A DNA stretch of 64,000 nucleotides from Bacillus_I endophytica_A. Lineage in GTDB: Bacteria > Bacillota > Bacilli > Bacillales > Bacillaceae_H. The notes under the pieces were generated by a model. It did no database searches. It was not told where the DNA came from and worked only from the letters and a program-made list of their open reading frames with translations. Below are positions 37,378 to 46,117 of this stretch, in pieces. How positions within the stretch are numbered: position 1 is the first letter of the stretch; each line of letters starts with the position of its first letter. The position numbers and the translations under genes are program-made. The stretch is taken from assembly GCF_026790145.1 (NCBI RefSeq), contig NZ_JALAMS010000018.1, forward strand, positions 434,001-498,000, given 5' to 3'.

Positions 37378-37542
37378 TTAGTATTTATATATTTTCTTAA
37401 TAAAAAATACTCTTATGGTTCTTCCCACATTTACAAGACATTGTTCTTTAAGGTTAAATTTTTTATCGCCTATACACCTGTATTCCCTTATTTCTTTTCT
37501 TAATTCTAACCATTCTTTTATGGTCGTATTTTTTAAATTCAT
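37378..37542 (-). CDS. Small ORF next to integrase remnant
   Basis: 54 codons in an open frame (MNLKNTTIKEWLELRKEIRE, then KKFNLKEQCLVNVGRTIRVFF). The composition looks like real protein and it begins where the integrase remnant ends. It could be part of the same decayed element or a separate small phage-type gene. No family recognised and no good ribosome binding site. Confidence 0.35.
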   Translation of the reverse strand: MNLKNTTIKEWLELRKEIREYRCIGDKKFNLKEQCLVNVGRTIRVFFIKKIYKY

Positions 37543-37730
37543 ATAAATGCCTTTTGAAACTCACTCATGAATTCATTGTAGGATTTTTCTGTATCTTTCT
37601 TTGTAGCAAAGCCTTACCTTGTTGATTGTTTCCTTTTTCTGGTTGCTGCGTCAATGCCGATTTCAGTTATAAAAGACCATGTGTAACCTGATTTTGCTTT
37701 TTGGGACTTTTCTTTTCTAAAAAAATCCAT
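37539..37730 (-). pseudogene. Remnant of tyrosine integrase (N-terminal arm-binding domain)
   Basis: From the ATG at 37730 the minus strand reads SGYTWSFITEIGID, then RKRKQSTR, a TAA stop, GFATKKDTEKSYNEFMSEF and a final stop. This is the arm-type DNA-binding domain at the start of phage/ICE tyrosine recombinases, including its G-x-x-T-K-K-x-x-E signature. The in-frame stop and the missing core and catalytic domains (no R-H-R-Y region anywhere nearby) show it is dead. It marks an old mobile-element boundary. Confidence 0.7.
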
Positions 37731-37925
37731 CAGAAGTTCCCCTTAAAATAACTTAATTGTGTGGCCTTAAATTAGTGATAAGCCTTTATTCTCTTTTATT
37801 ACAATACTTGTAAGGGTTTAACTCCTAAAGGGGAGATGAGTTCGTATCATAGCTTATAAAGCTTAAGAAGAGCTCGTAGAAAATAACAAGCCCTTGAATT
37901 TTATTATTAAGAAAAAATAATAAAA

Positions 37926-38300
37926 TTAATTTATATAACAAAAAGATTGAGGAGCCCTAAAATTTTCATCAAAATCATAAGGGGATAAAGGTTTTTCGTA
38001 CTTTGTAGTTTTTTTTATTTTTATAGCAAAGCCTTTTTCTTTATCGTGAAAATAGCTTCTGAAAAAGTCATAGCTTATTCCTGAATGGGATTCTGTTTTC
38101 TCCCATAGACTCTCTATTTCTTCAGTTATGATTTGATCGATTAGAAATTCACCTACTATTTTTCCTTCAGGCTTTGTGCTGTATACTACTACTGTATCAA
38201 TATCTTTTCTTTTAAAAATACTTCTTCTATACTCATATATTTTCTCTCCATTAAAAATCTTTTCAGCATACTCAGGCTTAATCGATAATAAGACTTTCAT
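37926..38300 (-). CDS. ASCH-domain (PUA-like) protein
   Basis: 124 residues; ATG behind AGGTGG. It opens MKVLLSIKPEYAEKIFNGEK, then YEYRRSIF and a VVVYSTKPEGKIVGEF strand, the standard ASCH fold, which binds RNA or modified nucleosides. Its start overlaps the end of the GNAT-PUA gene by 23 bases; it is the last gene of a three-gene overlapping operon. The combination points to nucleic-acid or nucleotide metabolism, possibly defence. The exact substrate is unknown. Confidence 0.82.
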   Translation of the reverse strand: MKVLLSIKPEYAEKIFNGEKIYEYRRSIFKRKDIDTVVVYSTKPEGKIVGEFLIDQIITEEIESLWEKTESHSGISYDFFRSYFHDKEKGFAIKIKKTTKYEKPLSPYDFDENFRAPQSFCYIN

Positions 38301-39333
38301 TTATACCACCTAATTTCATAATCTTATTGAACTGGAATTGAGATAAAGGTAATAGCCCCCAGCGAATATTTCGCTCTAAACCACAATCCTCTATTAAAGA
38401 TTTTCTTATAAGTTTCTTCGTCATGGCTAAGTTATAAGTCATCTTTAAAACAATAAAGTTCTCTTTTTTATATAAATTATGTAATTCTTCATCTGTAAAT
38501 ACAGTATTTCTTTTACAATATTGATAATAGTCATCAAAGTCAACAAAATCTTTTTTTGTTTTTCTCTCTTGTAATATACATACAGACGTTGCTACTGATC
38601 TATACTCAGCAGGTCCCTTCTCGTCTTTTGTTCTATATATTACAATAGCATCCCCAATACGCATTTTCAAAGCACCTTTCATATAACAGATATATATTTT
38701 TTCAATGCTATTAGTATGGGACACATCATCTATTAAATTATAGCTCTCATTATTTAATATTGAATCTGGAAATAGTAGAGTGTGATAACGCGGATAGATA
38801 CTTAATAACCAACTTGATTGATTGTTCGTCTTAACCAAAGGATACCTTTCGAGTAAACCACCTTGAGGATTATATAAATCTTTTATCATTACTTGTTCAG
38901 TACCATTGTCCCTGTGATTATTAGCTCTAGTCTTAAATCCGTATTTTTCCAATAAATCAACTAAAACTTTATGTTTGGGAAATACTGTTACGTATAACTC
39001 ATCAATACTATTCGCAACAGCATAATCAATGGTTTTTTTAATGAACCTTTCTCCAAGTTTAGTACCATGCGGATTGATTTTTAAGGTTCCTATCTTGATT
39101 CTCTTTTTTCTAGGTAAAGGTGGAGAAAACAGCGATAATTCTTCTTCCTCAATTTTAAGATATAAAAAAGCCTGAATACCTTCTTCTGTTTCAAAATAGT
39201 AAGCCTTATTCTCTTTTTTAGAATTAAACCAATCCTCAAATTCTTTATAATCATTCTTTAGACTATCGAAGAAACGATCGTTTAAATTAATATTTCTAAA
39301 ATAATCATGTTTTAAGAACTTATCCATATTCAT
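38278..39333 (-). CDS. GNAT acetyltransferase fused to a PUA/EVE-like domain
   Basis: 351 residues from the ATG at 39333, which overlaps the stop of the upstream gene (TAATG). The N-terminal ~155 residues are a GNAT domain: an IGTLKINPHGTKLGERFIKK stretch gives the acetyl-CoA loop (H-G-T-K-L-G-E), followed by VTVFPKHKVLVDLLEKYGF. The C-terminal ~180 residues contain SWLLSIYPRYHTLLFPDS and GDAIVIYRTKDEKG…EYRSVATSVCIL, a PUA/ASCH/EVE-like beta barrel. GNAT plus a modified-base reader in one chain suggests action on nucleic acid or on a protein bound to it. Co-transcribed with a P-loop NTPase and an ASCH protein. Confidence 0.75.
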   Translation of the reverse strand: MNMDKFLKHDYFRNINLNDRFFDSLKNDYKEFEDWFNSKKENKAYYFETEEGIQAFLYLKIEEEELSLFSPPLPRKKRIKIGTLKINPHGTKLGERFIKKTIDYAVANSIDELYVTVFPKHKVLVDLLEKYGFKTRANNHRDNGTEQVMIKDLYNPQGGLLERYPLVKTNNQSSWLLSIYPRYHTLLFPDSILNNESYNLIDDVSHTNSIEKIYICYMKGALKMRIGDAIVIYRTKDEKGPAEYRSVATSVCILQERKTKKDFVDFDDYYQYCKRNTVFTDEELHNLYKKENFIVLKMTYNLAMTKKLIRKSLIEDCGLERNIRWGLLPLSQFQFNKIMKLGGINESLIID

Positions 39334-39896
39334 TAGCAAGTCCTGCCTTTCAAAATGAATTTATCGATCTTGTTCTCCATAAGAACATTATTTATAAAAT
39401 CAAAAATTTCTTGAGTTGGTTTTAAAGGATTATAAATATAAAAAGGGACATCTAGTTTTGATGCTATTTCTCTTGAATAATTAATCTCTTCTTTTTGAAA
39501 ATCATTAAGGAATTGGGCATCATAATCCTGATCATCTCTACTCTTTAAATTTGAGATTACTTTGTCTATAGAATTTGTAACAGTAACAATTGCTTTTGGG
39601 GATAAAGAAAAGAATGTTGCCTCTGGAATTTTAACTATACTTCTATCTTTGTCGATTAAACAAAAATGACCGTCTAGAAGAAAGTCTTTATTAGCGATCC
39701 CCAATTTATTTAAACCTATTTTCAAGAAATCTTGATTAGTGGAAATACGACTTATTCTCTTATCTCTTGTAAAACATTCATTTTTTTCTCTAGATATAAT
39801 AGTGCTAGCAGAATAGTGTAAGAGTTGATGCTCTTGGCTTAATTGAGTACATAAGTATGTCTTCCCAACACCATGTATACCACCTACAAAAATCAT
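39333..39896 (-). CDS. P-loop NTPase / kinase-like protein, first gene of ASCH operon
   Basis: 187 residues; ATG behind AAAGGAGAG. Walker A GGIHGVGKT lies at residues 5-13, a LLDGHF segment follows near 73 in place of Walker B, and an arginine-rich region (LKSRDDQDYDAQF) could be a lid. The layout is that of small nucleotide/nucleoside kinase-like AAA proteins. It heads an operon in which all three genes overlap, which implies strict co-production with the GNAT-PUA and ASCH proteins. The AT-rich region 39900-40030 should hold the promoter. Confidence 0.78.
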   Translation of the reverse strand: MIFVGGIHGVGKTYLCTQLSQEHQLLHYSASTIISREKNECFTRDKRISRISTNQDFLKIGLNKLGIANKDFLLDGHFCLIDKDRSIVKIPEATFFSLSPKAIVTVTNSIDKVISNLKSRDDQDYDAQFLNDFQKEEINYSREIASKLDVPFYIYNPLKPTQEIFDFINNVLMENKIDKFILKGRTC

Positions 39897-40038
39897 CTTT
39901 ATCTCTCCTTTAAGTTCTATATCCTTAAATCTAAAGGTAACACTAGAAATTTCATCTATTAAACTAACTCAACCTTATGTATACTGCTTTTTTTATAAAA
40001 AAGATAAAAATGCATACAAAAGGAACTTAATTTTAAAT

Positions 40039-40525
40039 TTACCAGTAAAAAGATAAAGAATTAATAACAAGATAGGGCAGGGGATAACTGTGTAAATATA
40101 TGCCCCTGCTTGTAATTCTTTCGTTCAGATAAATTAACAATCGTTCCTTATATGTTTCAATAGGAATATCAAATAATTTAGAGGTATAATAAATACCCCT
40201 CTTCTTAACATAATGTACCATATGATGGGGGATTATGGTATATTTTAAGCGGTTTTTTGCTTCCCATTTCTACAATTTTTTAAGGGAGGGATAGAATCTT
40301 ATTCTTCTGTGTGTCGGATAATATGACACAGTTCGTGGAAGAAAAGTAATTTGAACTGAATTTTTGGAAGTTCAGTATCTAGAAACATAAAATGATGACC
40401 TTTTCGTTTGATACTGAAAGAAGCGTAGGGGTAGTAGAAATATCGATTCTGAATTTCTCTGCAATAGTAGAGACTGTTAAATCGCTTAGGGGTAAAATAT
40501 CTTATTTAGAAACTTGCTCCTCCAT
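40039..40525 (-). pseudogene. Decayed ImmA/IrrE-type metallopeptidase
   Basis: Reading the minus strand from the ATG at 40525, pieces in several frames join into one recognisable protein: LTVSTIAEKFRIDI; YYPYASFSIKRKGHHFMFLD; FKLLFFHELCHIIRHTEE; WEAKNRLKYTIIPHHMV; and KLFDIPIETYKERL. HELCH is the HExxH zinc site and WEAKNR supplies the third ligand region of ImmA/IrrE proteases, which cut repressors of mobile elements. A stop at codon 8, a frameshift near 40435 and a stop plus shift after HTEE kill it. The last 60 codons (40221-40039) form an open frame on their own but are only its tail. Confidence 0.75.
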
Positions 40526-41277
40526 ATGAGAAGGGACATAAGGATCATTTATAGAATAAATGATTAAAAGGCACATGTTAAATTTTTATGTACAGAGTCA
40601 AGAAAGCCCATGATAATAGCATTTTTATGTTTTAATAGAAAATTATTTACAATTATAGATAGCAGAACCACGAATGAACAAGTAATGAACTTATATTAAT
40701 AACGTCAATAAAGTGTAATTATTATCATTATTCTTCTAAAAAAAACTAAGAAAATCCTTTTTACTGTTTTCTTCTTTATGATAGTGCCTTCTAATCACTG
40801 CTGTTATCCCTTAATTATTTATCAATACTTCCCTGTATAAAGTGAGTAATAACAAGGGTCCATAGAGGGAGATAATAAAAAAAGCCTTTTGAGTCATCCT
40901 TATACAGAAAGTATAGATTTTGTTACCTTATGTAAATTGAAGTTTTGTATGTAAGAAGTAAATTTATTAAGATTAAAACACTTATATATTTAAGGAGGGA
41001 TAATTATGGAGACAGCTAATCGAGTAGATAATCTTTTTATATAATGATTAAAAAAGATAAGAGCTAGCTCTTTTATACTAACTTCTACGCTGCCAGCGTA
41101 GAGGTTAAAAATTTCTATAGTTTTATGCTATAAACACATTTTTTAAAGATATTGAATTATAAAAGAGTACAAAACTTTATTTTGTAAGGTATGATAAATG
41201 AGGATAATAAATAGATTATTAAAAATTAAAACGATAAAACAGCTTTAGTTTGGGAGTTTCTAACCGGAGGATTACAT
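40526..41277. other. Intergenic region without a supported gene
   Basis: 752 AT-rich bases. An AGGAGGG site before an ATG at 41007 opens only a 12-codon frame, probably a relic. Two short palindromes lie at 41059-41101. I see no RNA gene or longer coding region on either strand. Confidence 0.5.
41059..41101. repeat. Two adjacent palindromes
   Basis: AAGAGCTAGCTCTT (14 bp, perfect) is followed 13 bases later by CTACGCTGCCAGCGTAG (8-bp arms around a central C). There is no T run after the second, so they look more like protein-binding or recombination sites than a terminator. Confidence 0.5.
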
Positions 41278-43125
41278 ATGAGTTACACATTCGAATCAAT
41301 TGCACAACTTGAACACTCAAAGGAATTTGCAAATTTACATAGGAAGTTTCATCAATTTAACCCTCTAAAGGTACTAAGGGTGAGCCATTTTGAAATTCGC
41401 CACTCAAATGTTTTAAGGTGGTTAATAGATCCAGATGAAAATCATCAGTTTGGTAGTTTTTTTATAAAAAACTATTATCACGTTTAATTACAAGAAGTGA
41501 GAATGAAGAAAAGTTAGAAACTATAAATTACTTATCATTTCTCTATTCTTCTTTAACAGATGCAGTAGTTTATCGTGAAGTAAAAACATCTACAGGAAGA
41601 TTTATCGATCTCTTAGTAGAACTTCTGTCACTTAAGGTAGTTCTTATTATAGAAAATAAGTTCCACGCTTCAGAGTCAGAGAATCAGCTAAAGGATTACT
41701 TGGACTACATAAAAACTCAGTATAGTGATTACACAATAGTACCCATATACCTTACCCTAGCAAGTTATGCACCTTCACACCCCGATTATTGGTCATTAGA
41801 TTATCATGATGTAATGGATATTATCACTCAACATCTAGAGTTAAATCATGAAGTAATAGCGGATAATATCCATGATTTCCTTAGCTACTATACAGCAATC
41901 TTACGCGAAGAATTAGTTGAAGATGGAGAATCAATAGAAATGGCACTTAAAGTGTATCAAATGAATCAAAATGCTATTGATCTTTTATTTGTGAGCCAAC
42001 ACCAGGAGTCACGAAAACAACCACGGTTTAGAGAATTATACATTCAGATCGATGAGCTATCAGTGAATGAACAATCTGCTTTAAAACGTATTTATGAAAA
42101 AAAGAAAAAGACGATAGATTATATTTTCACTATTGGAAGTAATGTTTTACGTCAGGCATTTCTAACATTTGCCCATATAGAAGAACTCCCTGAAGAAGTT
42201 TATAATGCCCATATAAAAGTTCCTAACTTTATTCTTCCAGAGTGGCTAGATTTTGAGGATATAGTAGGGAAGCCGGAAGCAGGATATTGGCTAGGATATG
42301 GTTTAATCATTTGGTTTGAGCGGACTTGGAATGATTACCTAAAGAATTAATGTAGAGGTAGGTCCAGTTCCTTATGAAAATCGTTTGCAGTTATTAAATG
42401 CCCTTGAAGATCAAGGTGTGTCTTTCCGTCCTTCTGCAAAATTAGAAGGGAAAAAATATACTAGAATCTATACTGAGTTAATATCTATAAATGATTGGGC
42501 TGATAAACAAAAGATTGTAGAGGGAATGGAAAAGTTATATAACAATGACAGTTTTAATGAGTTATTAGCACAAATTGCAGCTGCTATAGAAAACTTAAAG
42601 GAGAAAGAGCAAGATTGTTACGAAGTTGACTTTATAGAAGAAAGCATTCTAGATACTAGGTCAAAACAACGAATGATCCCAAGGGATGCTTTTATTAAAT
42701 TTGTGCTGAATCGAGGGATTTCTGAAGAATATTATAAAATACAGAATCATAACGCTTCATTTCTTGTTCCAGTCTTTAGAGACCTTGAGGAAGTATATGG
42801 TCCAACACGCATGAAATGGTGGTGGCATGACAGTACTTTCACTTACTGGTTTGAACGATTAAAGGATGGCCGCCTAAAATTAATTTTAGAATTAGGACCT
42901 TTAGTTGCAGAGAAACGGTTGTTACTTGTGAAGCAGCTCGAAGAAATGGGAGTAAGTTTTTCTGTGAAATCAAAACAGCCTACAGCTAGATATACGCGTA
43001 TTTTTTCAGACAGCACAGTCATAAATAATTGGGAAGATGTAGAGGAAGTGTATCAAGCAATGGAGGAGTTATTTGGACAGGTTGAGAACCGAAATCTTTT
43101 AACGATAATTAAAAGTTTGGGGTAG
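41278..43125 (+). pseudogene. PD-(D/E)XK nuclease-family protein, broken by two frameshifts
   Basis: The ATG at 41278 follows CCGGAGG. The first 69 codons (EIRHSNVLRWLIDPDENH) end early; adding one A to the A6 run at 41466-41471 continues the frame through TGRFIDLLVELL and VVLIIENKFHASESENQL to WLGYGLIIWFERTW. These give the D…ENK motif of PD-(D/E)XK_4 nucleases. A second shift near 42341-42350 separates the last part, which starts INVEVGPVPYENRL and contains a repeat-like pair of segments (…LGPLVAEKRLLLVKQLEE). Restored length is about 615 residues. Such proteins occur in defence islands. With both lesions only fragments are made, unless the lesions are sequence errors. Confidence 0.78.
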
Positions 43126-43358
43126 ACGATGTTGAAATCGTGACGGATTCGTAATTGCAGCCGTCTAATTAAAAAATGCTCTTGCTAGTTAAAATAAACA
43201 TTTCCTATCCAAACCCCGATTTTGTTAAGATAAACAGTTCAATCAGATTGATAAAAAGTGATTAAATATGGTATAAGTGTAAAAGAAGCAGGGACATCTT
43301 GCTTTTTAATTTTAGGATAGCGGGTTGGCCCCGTATCCCGTAGTGAGAGGATTGGAAT

Positions 43359-44348
43359 TTGAATATGAAAGACAATTTTTGGCGTGATTTACCACGACCT
43401 TTCTTTATACTGGCACCAATGGAAGAGGTGACGGATGTTGTTTTCCGTCATGTAGTGAGTGAAGCAGCTAGACCTGATGTGTTTTTTACAGAGTTTACAA
43501 ACACGGAGAGTTATTGTCACCCAGATGGGATGCAAAGTGTGCGTGGACGCTTGACTTTTACAGAGGATGAACAACCAATTGTAGCCCATATATGGGGAGA
43601 CAAGCCTGAATACTTTCGCCAAATGAGTATTGGTATGGCGGAACTAGGCTATAAGGGTATAGATATCAATATGGGCTGTCCTGTGCCTAATGTAACAAAG
43701 AACGGGAAGGGAAGTGGCCTTATTCTTCGTCCGGAAGTTGCGGCAGATTTAATACAAGCAGCAAAAGCAGGAGGATTGCCCGTTAGTGTAAAGACAAGGC
43801 TTGGTTACGCAGAGGTAGATGAATGGCACGATTGGCTAACACATATCTTGAAACAAGATATTGTTAATCTTTCCATTCATCTGCGTACAAGAAATGAAAT
43901 GAGCAAAGTAGATGCTCATTGGGAGCTAATCCCGGAGATTAAGAAACTTCGTGACGAGGTGGCACCAGATACACTCTTGACAATCAATGGGGATATCCCT
44001 GACCGTCAAACTGGCTTAAAGCTCGCTCATCAATACGGTATTGATGGAGTTATGATTGGGCGTGGTATTTTCACCAATCCATTTGCCTTTGAAAAGGAGC
44101 CGAAAGATCATAGTAGCAAGGAATTACTTGATCTCTTAAGATTGCATCTGGATCTTCATGATAAATATTCAAGCTTAGGGCTACGTCCGTTCAAGGCTCT
44201 TCATCGCTTTTTTAAGATATATGTTCGTGGATTCAGAGGGGCAAGTGAATTAAGAAATCAATTAATGAGCACAGCGTCAACAGATGAAGTGCGTGCATTG
44301 CTTGATAACTTTGAGTCAAAAAATCTTGATGTGATAGGGCAACAGTAG
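43359..44348 (+). CDS. tRNA-dihydrouridine synthase (Dus family)
   Basis: 329 residues; TTG start behind GAGAGG at 8 bases, or the ATG six bases later. FMN-binding TIM barrel: LAPMEEVTDVVFR at the start, INMGCPVPNVTKNGKG with the catalytic Cys (~101), VKTRLGY, INGDIPD and GVMIGRGIFTNPF. The C-terminal helical domain binds tRNA. It reduces specific uridines in the tRNA D-loop using NADPH. The length and the GKGSGLI segment resemble the stand-alone Dus of Bacilli outside the dusB operon. It is monocistronic with its own terminator. Confidence 0.92.
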   Translation: MNMKDNFWRDLPRPFFILAPMEEVTDVVFRHVVSEAARPDVFFTEFTNTESYCHPDGMQSVRGRLTFTEDEQPIVAHIWGDKPEYFRQMSIGMAELGYKGIDINMGCPVPNVTKNGKGSGLILRPEVAADLIQAAKAGGLPVSVKTRLGYAEVDEWHDWLTHILKQDIVNLSIHLRTRNEMSKVDAHWELIPEIKKLRDEVAPDTLLTINGDIPDRQTGLKLAHQYGIDGVMIGRGIFTNPFAFEKEPKDHSSKELLDLLRLHLDLHDKYSSLGLRPFKALHRFFKIYVRGFRGASELRNQLMSTASTDEVRALLDNFESKNLDVIGQQ

Positions 44349-44442
44349 AAGTGTCCCTATTCAAAGTGAAAACGAAGTAGGATGTTAAACTTATGACCAA
44401 AGAACAAGTTTGCAAGAAATGATTTCTAAAAGTGATCAAAAT

Positions 44443-44487
44443 AAAAGCGGGAAACCTTGAATGATCAATGGTTTCCCGCTTTTTTTC
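44443..44487 (+). terminator. Terminator of the dus gene
   Basis: GCGGGAAACC and GGTTTCCCGC form a perfect 10-bp stem followed by a T run. Confidence 0.95.
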
Positions 44488-44501
44488 ATTTTATATTCTA
44501 G

Positions 44502-44648
44502 TTACATATAATCATAAACAGAATCATCAAAATAGAGCCAGTGATAATATTCAATTTGTGGATCAGTCATATTGGAAATTTCTTTCTCATTGAATTTTTG
44601 TTGCTCAATTAATTTCTGCGCTTTTGAATTTCTTTCAGCTTGGCTCAT
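44502..44648 (-). CDS. 48-residue protein, BH0509-like
   Basis: A small frame with an excellent AAGGAGGATTTAAA site before the ATG at 44648. The sequence MSQAERNSKAQKLIEQQKF, then NMTDPQIEYYHWLYFDD, is hydrophilic with a C-terminal acidic and aromatic end. The MTD-x-x-[IL]-E-x-x-Y pattern recalls the short BH0509-type Bacillus proteins of unknown role. It shares the bidirectional terminator region at 44443-44487 with dus. Confidence 0.6.
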   Translation of the reverse strand: MSQAERNSKAQKLIEQQKFNEKEISNMTDPQIEYYHWLYFDDSVYDYM

Positions 44649-45166
44649 TTTAAATCCTCCTTATAGTATGAAAAGTAACAAAGTGTTTAAATTTTGAAAG
44701 CGTTTTCCTTTTCTTGTTTTTATTATACATCTCAAATTGAGATTAAACCAATATCAATTTGAGATGATTCTTCAGGAAATGATATAAAAATTAGAAGTGT
44801 TATTGATCCGCTTACTTTGAAGAGGTTAAAGAGGTAAGGTCGAATGGCAAAAAATCTTGTTTTGTTAAGGGTTATGGATTCGATTCAATAAGTTGGACAC
44901 AAAAAAGTGGGGATTATGCTGCTTTTCGAGTTTGACCAGCGTCAGCGCAAGTAGGGAGAGGGAAATTCTAGCTGAGAGAAGGAATTAAAAGAAGTTTTTT
45001 CAGGAAGGGGTCTGTGTTAATTTCGTATCTATTTGGAAAAGTTCTTGAGACGCATAGGCTTTTCTTATAGCAAAAACGTAGATTTTCCAGGTTGTTTTTA
45101 TCTAAGAGTTAGAAGATACATAAATGATTTTTCCTTTTTTTATTTTGCTTATAATATTATCCTCTC
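44649..45166. other. Intergenic region without a supported gene
   Basis: About 520 bases with no convincing frame. Its left end should hold the promoter of the small minus-strand gene. An open stretch at 45033-45239 lacks a ribosome binding site and has no protein-like pattern. TTATAATATTA near 45149 looks like a -10 for the leader at 45167. Confidence 0.45.
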
Positions 45167-45207
45167 AGGAAACTCTATACAAAAAGTAGAATTTCAAAGG
45201 TTGGAGG
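45167..45207 (+). repeat. 41-base leader repeat, copy A
   Basis: 36 of 41 bases match the copy at 47502-47542: AGGAAACTCTA, then AAAAAGTAGAATTTC, then GTTGGAGG. Both sit just downstream of an ATAATAT -10-like element and end in a ribosome binding site. Copy A leads to the 34-codon frame at 45223. Confidence 0.7.
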
Positions 45208-45222
45208 CTATTAAAGGAGAAG

Positions 45223-45327
45223 ATGAATGTGTCATTTAATAAATCATACATAGAATATCTTCTTGCTATTATAAACAGAAGCTCAAGAAAGAATGGTTTT
45301 ATTGAATTGCATATAAAAAAACACTAA
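45223..45327 (+). CDS. 34-codon ORF behind leader repeat A
   Basis: ATG behind AAAGGAGAAG; peptide MNVSFNKSYIEYLLAIINR followed by SSRKNGFIELHIKKH. The strong site and the promoter-leader suggest expression, but it may be the relic of a longer gene. A hairpin terminator follows at 45414-45445. No family recognised. Confidence 0.35.
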   Translation: MNVSFNKSYIEYLLAIINRSSRKNGFIELHIKKH

Positions 45328-45413
45328 ATAGTAAAAAAATTAGGTATTGTAAGGATACTATGCTATACTGAGTTTACCATTTGCTTTACCAATTACTATT
45401 CTTGTTTCGATAT

Positions 45414-45445
45414 GCCCTATTCATTCGTGAGTAGGGTTTTTATTA
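45414..45445 (+). terminator. Hairpin terminator
   Basis: CCCTA and TAGGG flank a loop (with TCA/TGA extending it), followed by TTTTTATTAT. It probably ends transcription from the leader at 45167. Confidence 0.6.
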
Positions 45446-45470
45446 TGGGTTTTAAGTTTTTAGGGGAATA

Positions 45471-45501
45471 AAAAACAGACTCTACGAGTAGAGTCTGTTT
45501 G
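45471..45501 (-). terminator. Terminator of the cold-shock gene
   Basis: AAACAGACTCTAC and GAGTCTGTTT pair around a short loop, directly downstream of the minus-strand stop at 45516. Confidence 0.85.
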
Positions 45502-45515
45502 TATGTTTGGGTTAA

Positions 45516-45716
45516 TTACGCTTTTTGAACGTTAGTAGCTTGAGGTCCGCGTTGGCCTTGTTCTACTTCAAAAGTTACAGCTTGACCTTCGTCTAAAGAT
45601 TTGAAGCCTTCGCCTTGGATTGCTGAGAAATGTACGAATACATCGTCTCCATTTTCACGTTCGATAAATCCAAAACCTTTGTCTGCGTTAAACCACTTTA
45701 CTTTACCTTGTTCCAT
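45516..45716 (-). CDS. Cold-shock protein, CspA family
   Basis: 66 residues from the ATG at 45716, behind GGAGGCAACAATA; the longer frame to 45746 is leader. It has the two RNP motifs of the cold-shock domain: KGFGFIERENG and DVFVHFSAI, within GKVKWFNADKGFGF…EGQAVTFEVEQGQRGPQATNV. It is a single-stranded RNA/DNA-binding chaperone acting in the cytoplasm. A long 5' region (45717-45850) is typical of csp mRNAs regulated by leader structure and temperature. Confidence 0.95.
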   Translation of the reverse strand: MEQGKVKWFNADKGFGFIERENGDDVFVHFSAIQGEGFKSLDEGQAVTFEVEQGQRGPQATNVQKA

Positions 45717-46117
45717 TATTGTTGCCTCCTCGTGTGCTATGCACACATTGTGTTACTATTCCTGCTCAAATCTTCAGACGAAAGTTGTTAACTTGTCAAT
45801 CTTCGCCGAACAAAAATAATTCTTATTAAATGTAACAGAAACAATCAGGTATTGCAAGTAAAGACGAAAATTAAGTAATAGACGCTAAATATTTTTAAAA
45901 ATAAAAGAAGATTTTTTATCAAGTGGATCTTGAACAGTTTACTATTTAATACGCGTAAGGGCCTTGAAAAACATATCTACAAACATGTGAGTTGTGTGGT
46001 GGATTTGAAACTTCTTTATTTATATAATGGGTTAAAAATGTTTTTATGTGGGGTAACCAAAATGTTCACAAACCCCATAAACACAGTGTTGTTAACTTGC
46101 TTTACAATTTATAAACC
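45717..46117 (-). promoter_or_regulatory. csp 5' region and otherwise empty intergenic DNA
   Basis: The bases next to the csp start form its long leader; its promoter should lie within about 45780-45900 on the minus strand. The rest up to the DUF3900 stop holds an open plus-strand stretch (45930-46121) with no ribosome binding site, which I do not consider a gene. Confidence 0.4.

Noticed and set aside
45033..45239. 68-codon plus-strand frame
   Set aside because: TTG start without a site, no protein-like pattern, and it spans the leader repeat and its promoter.
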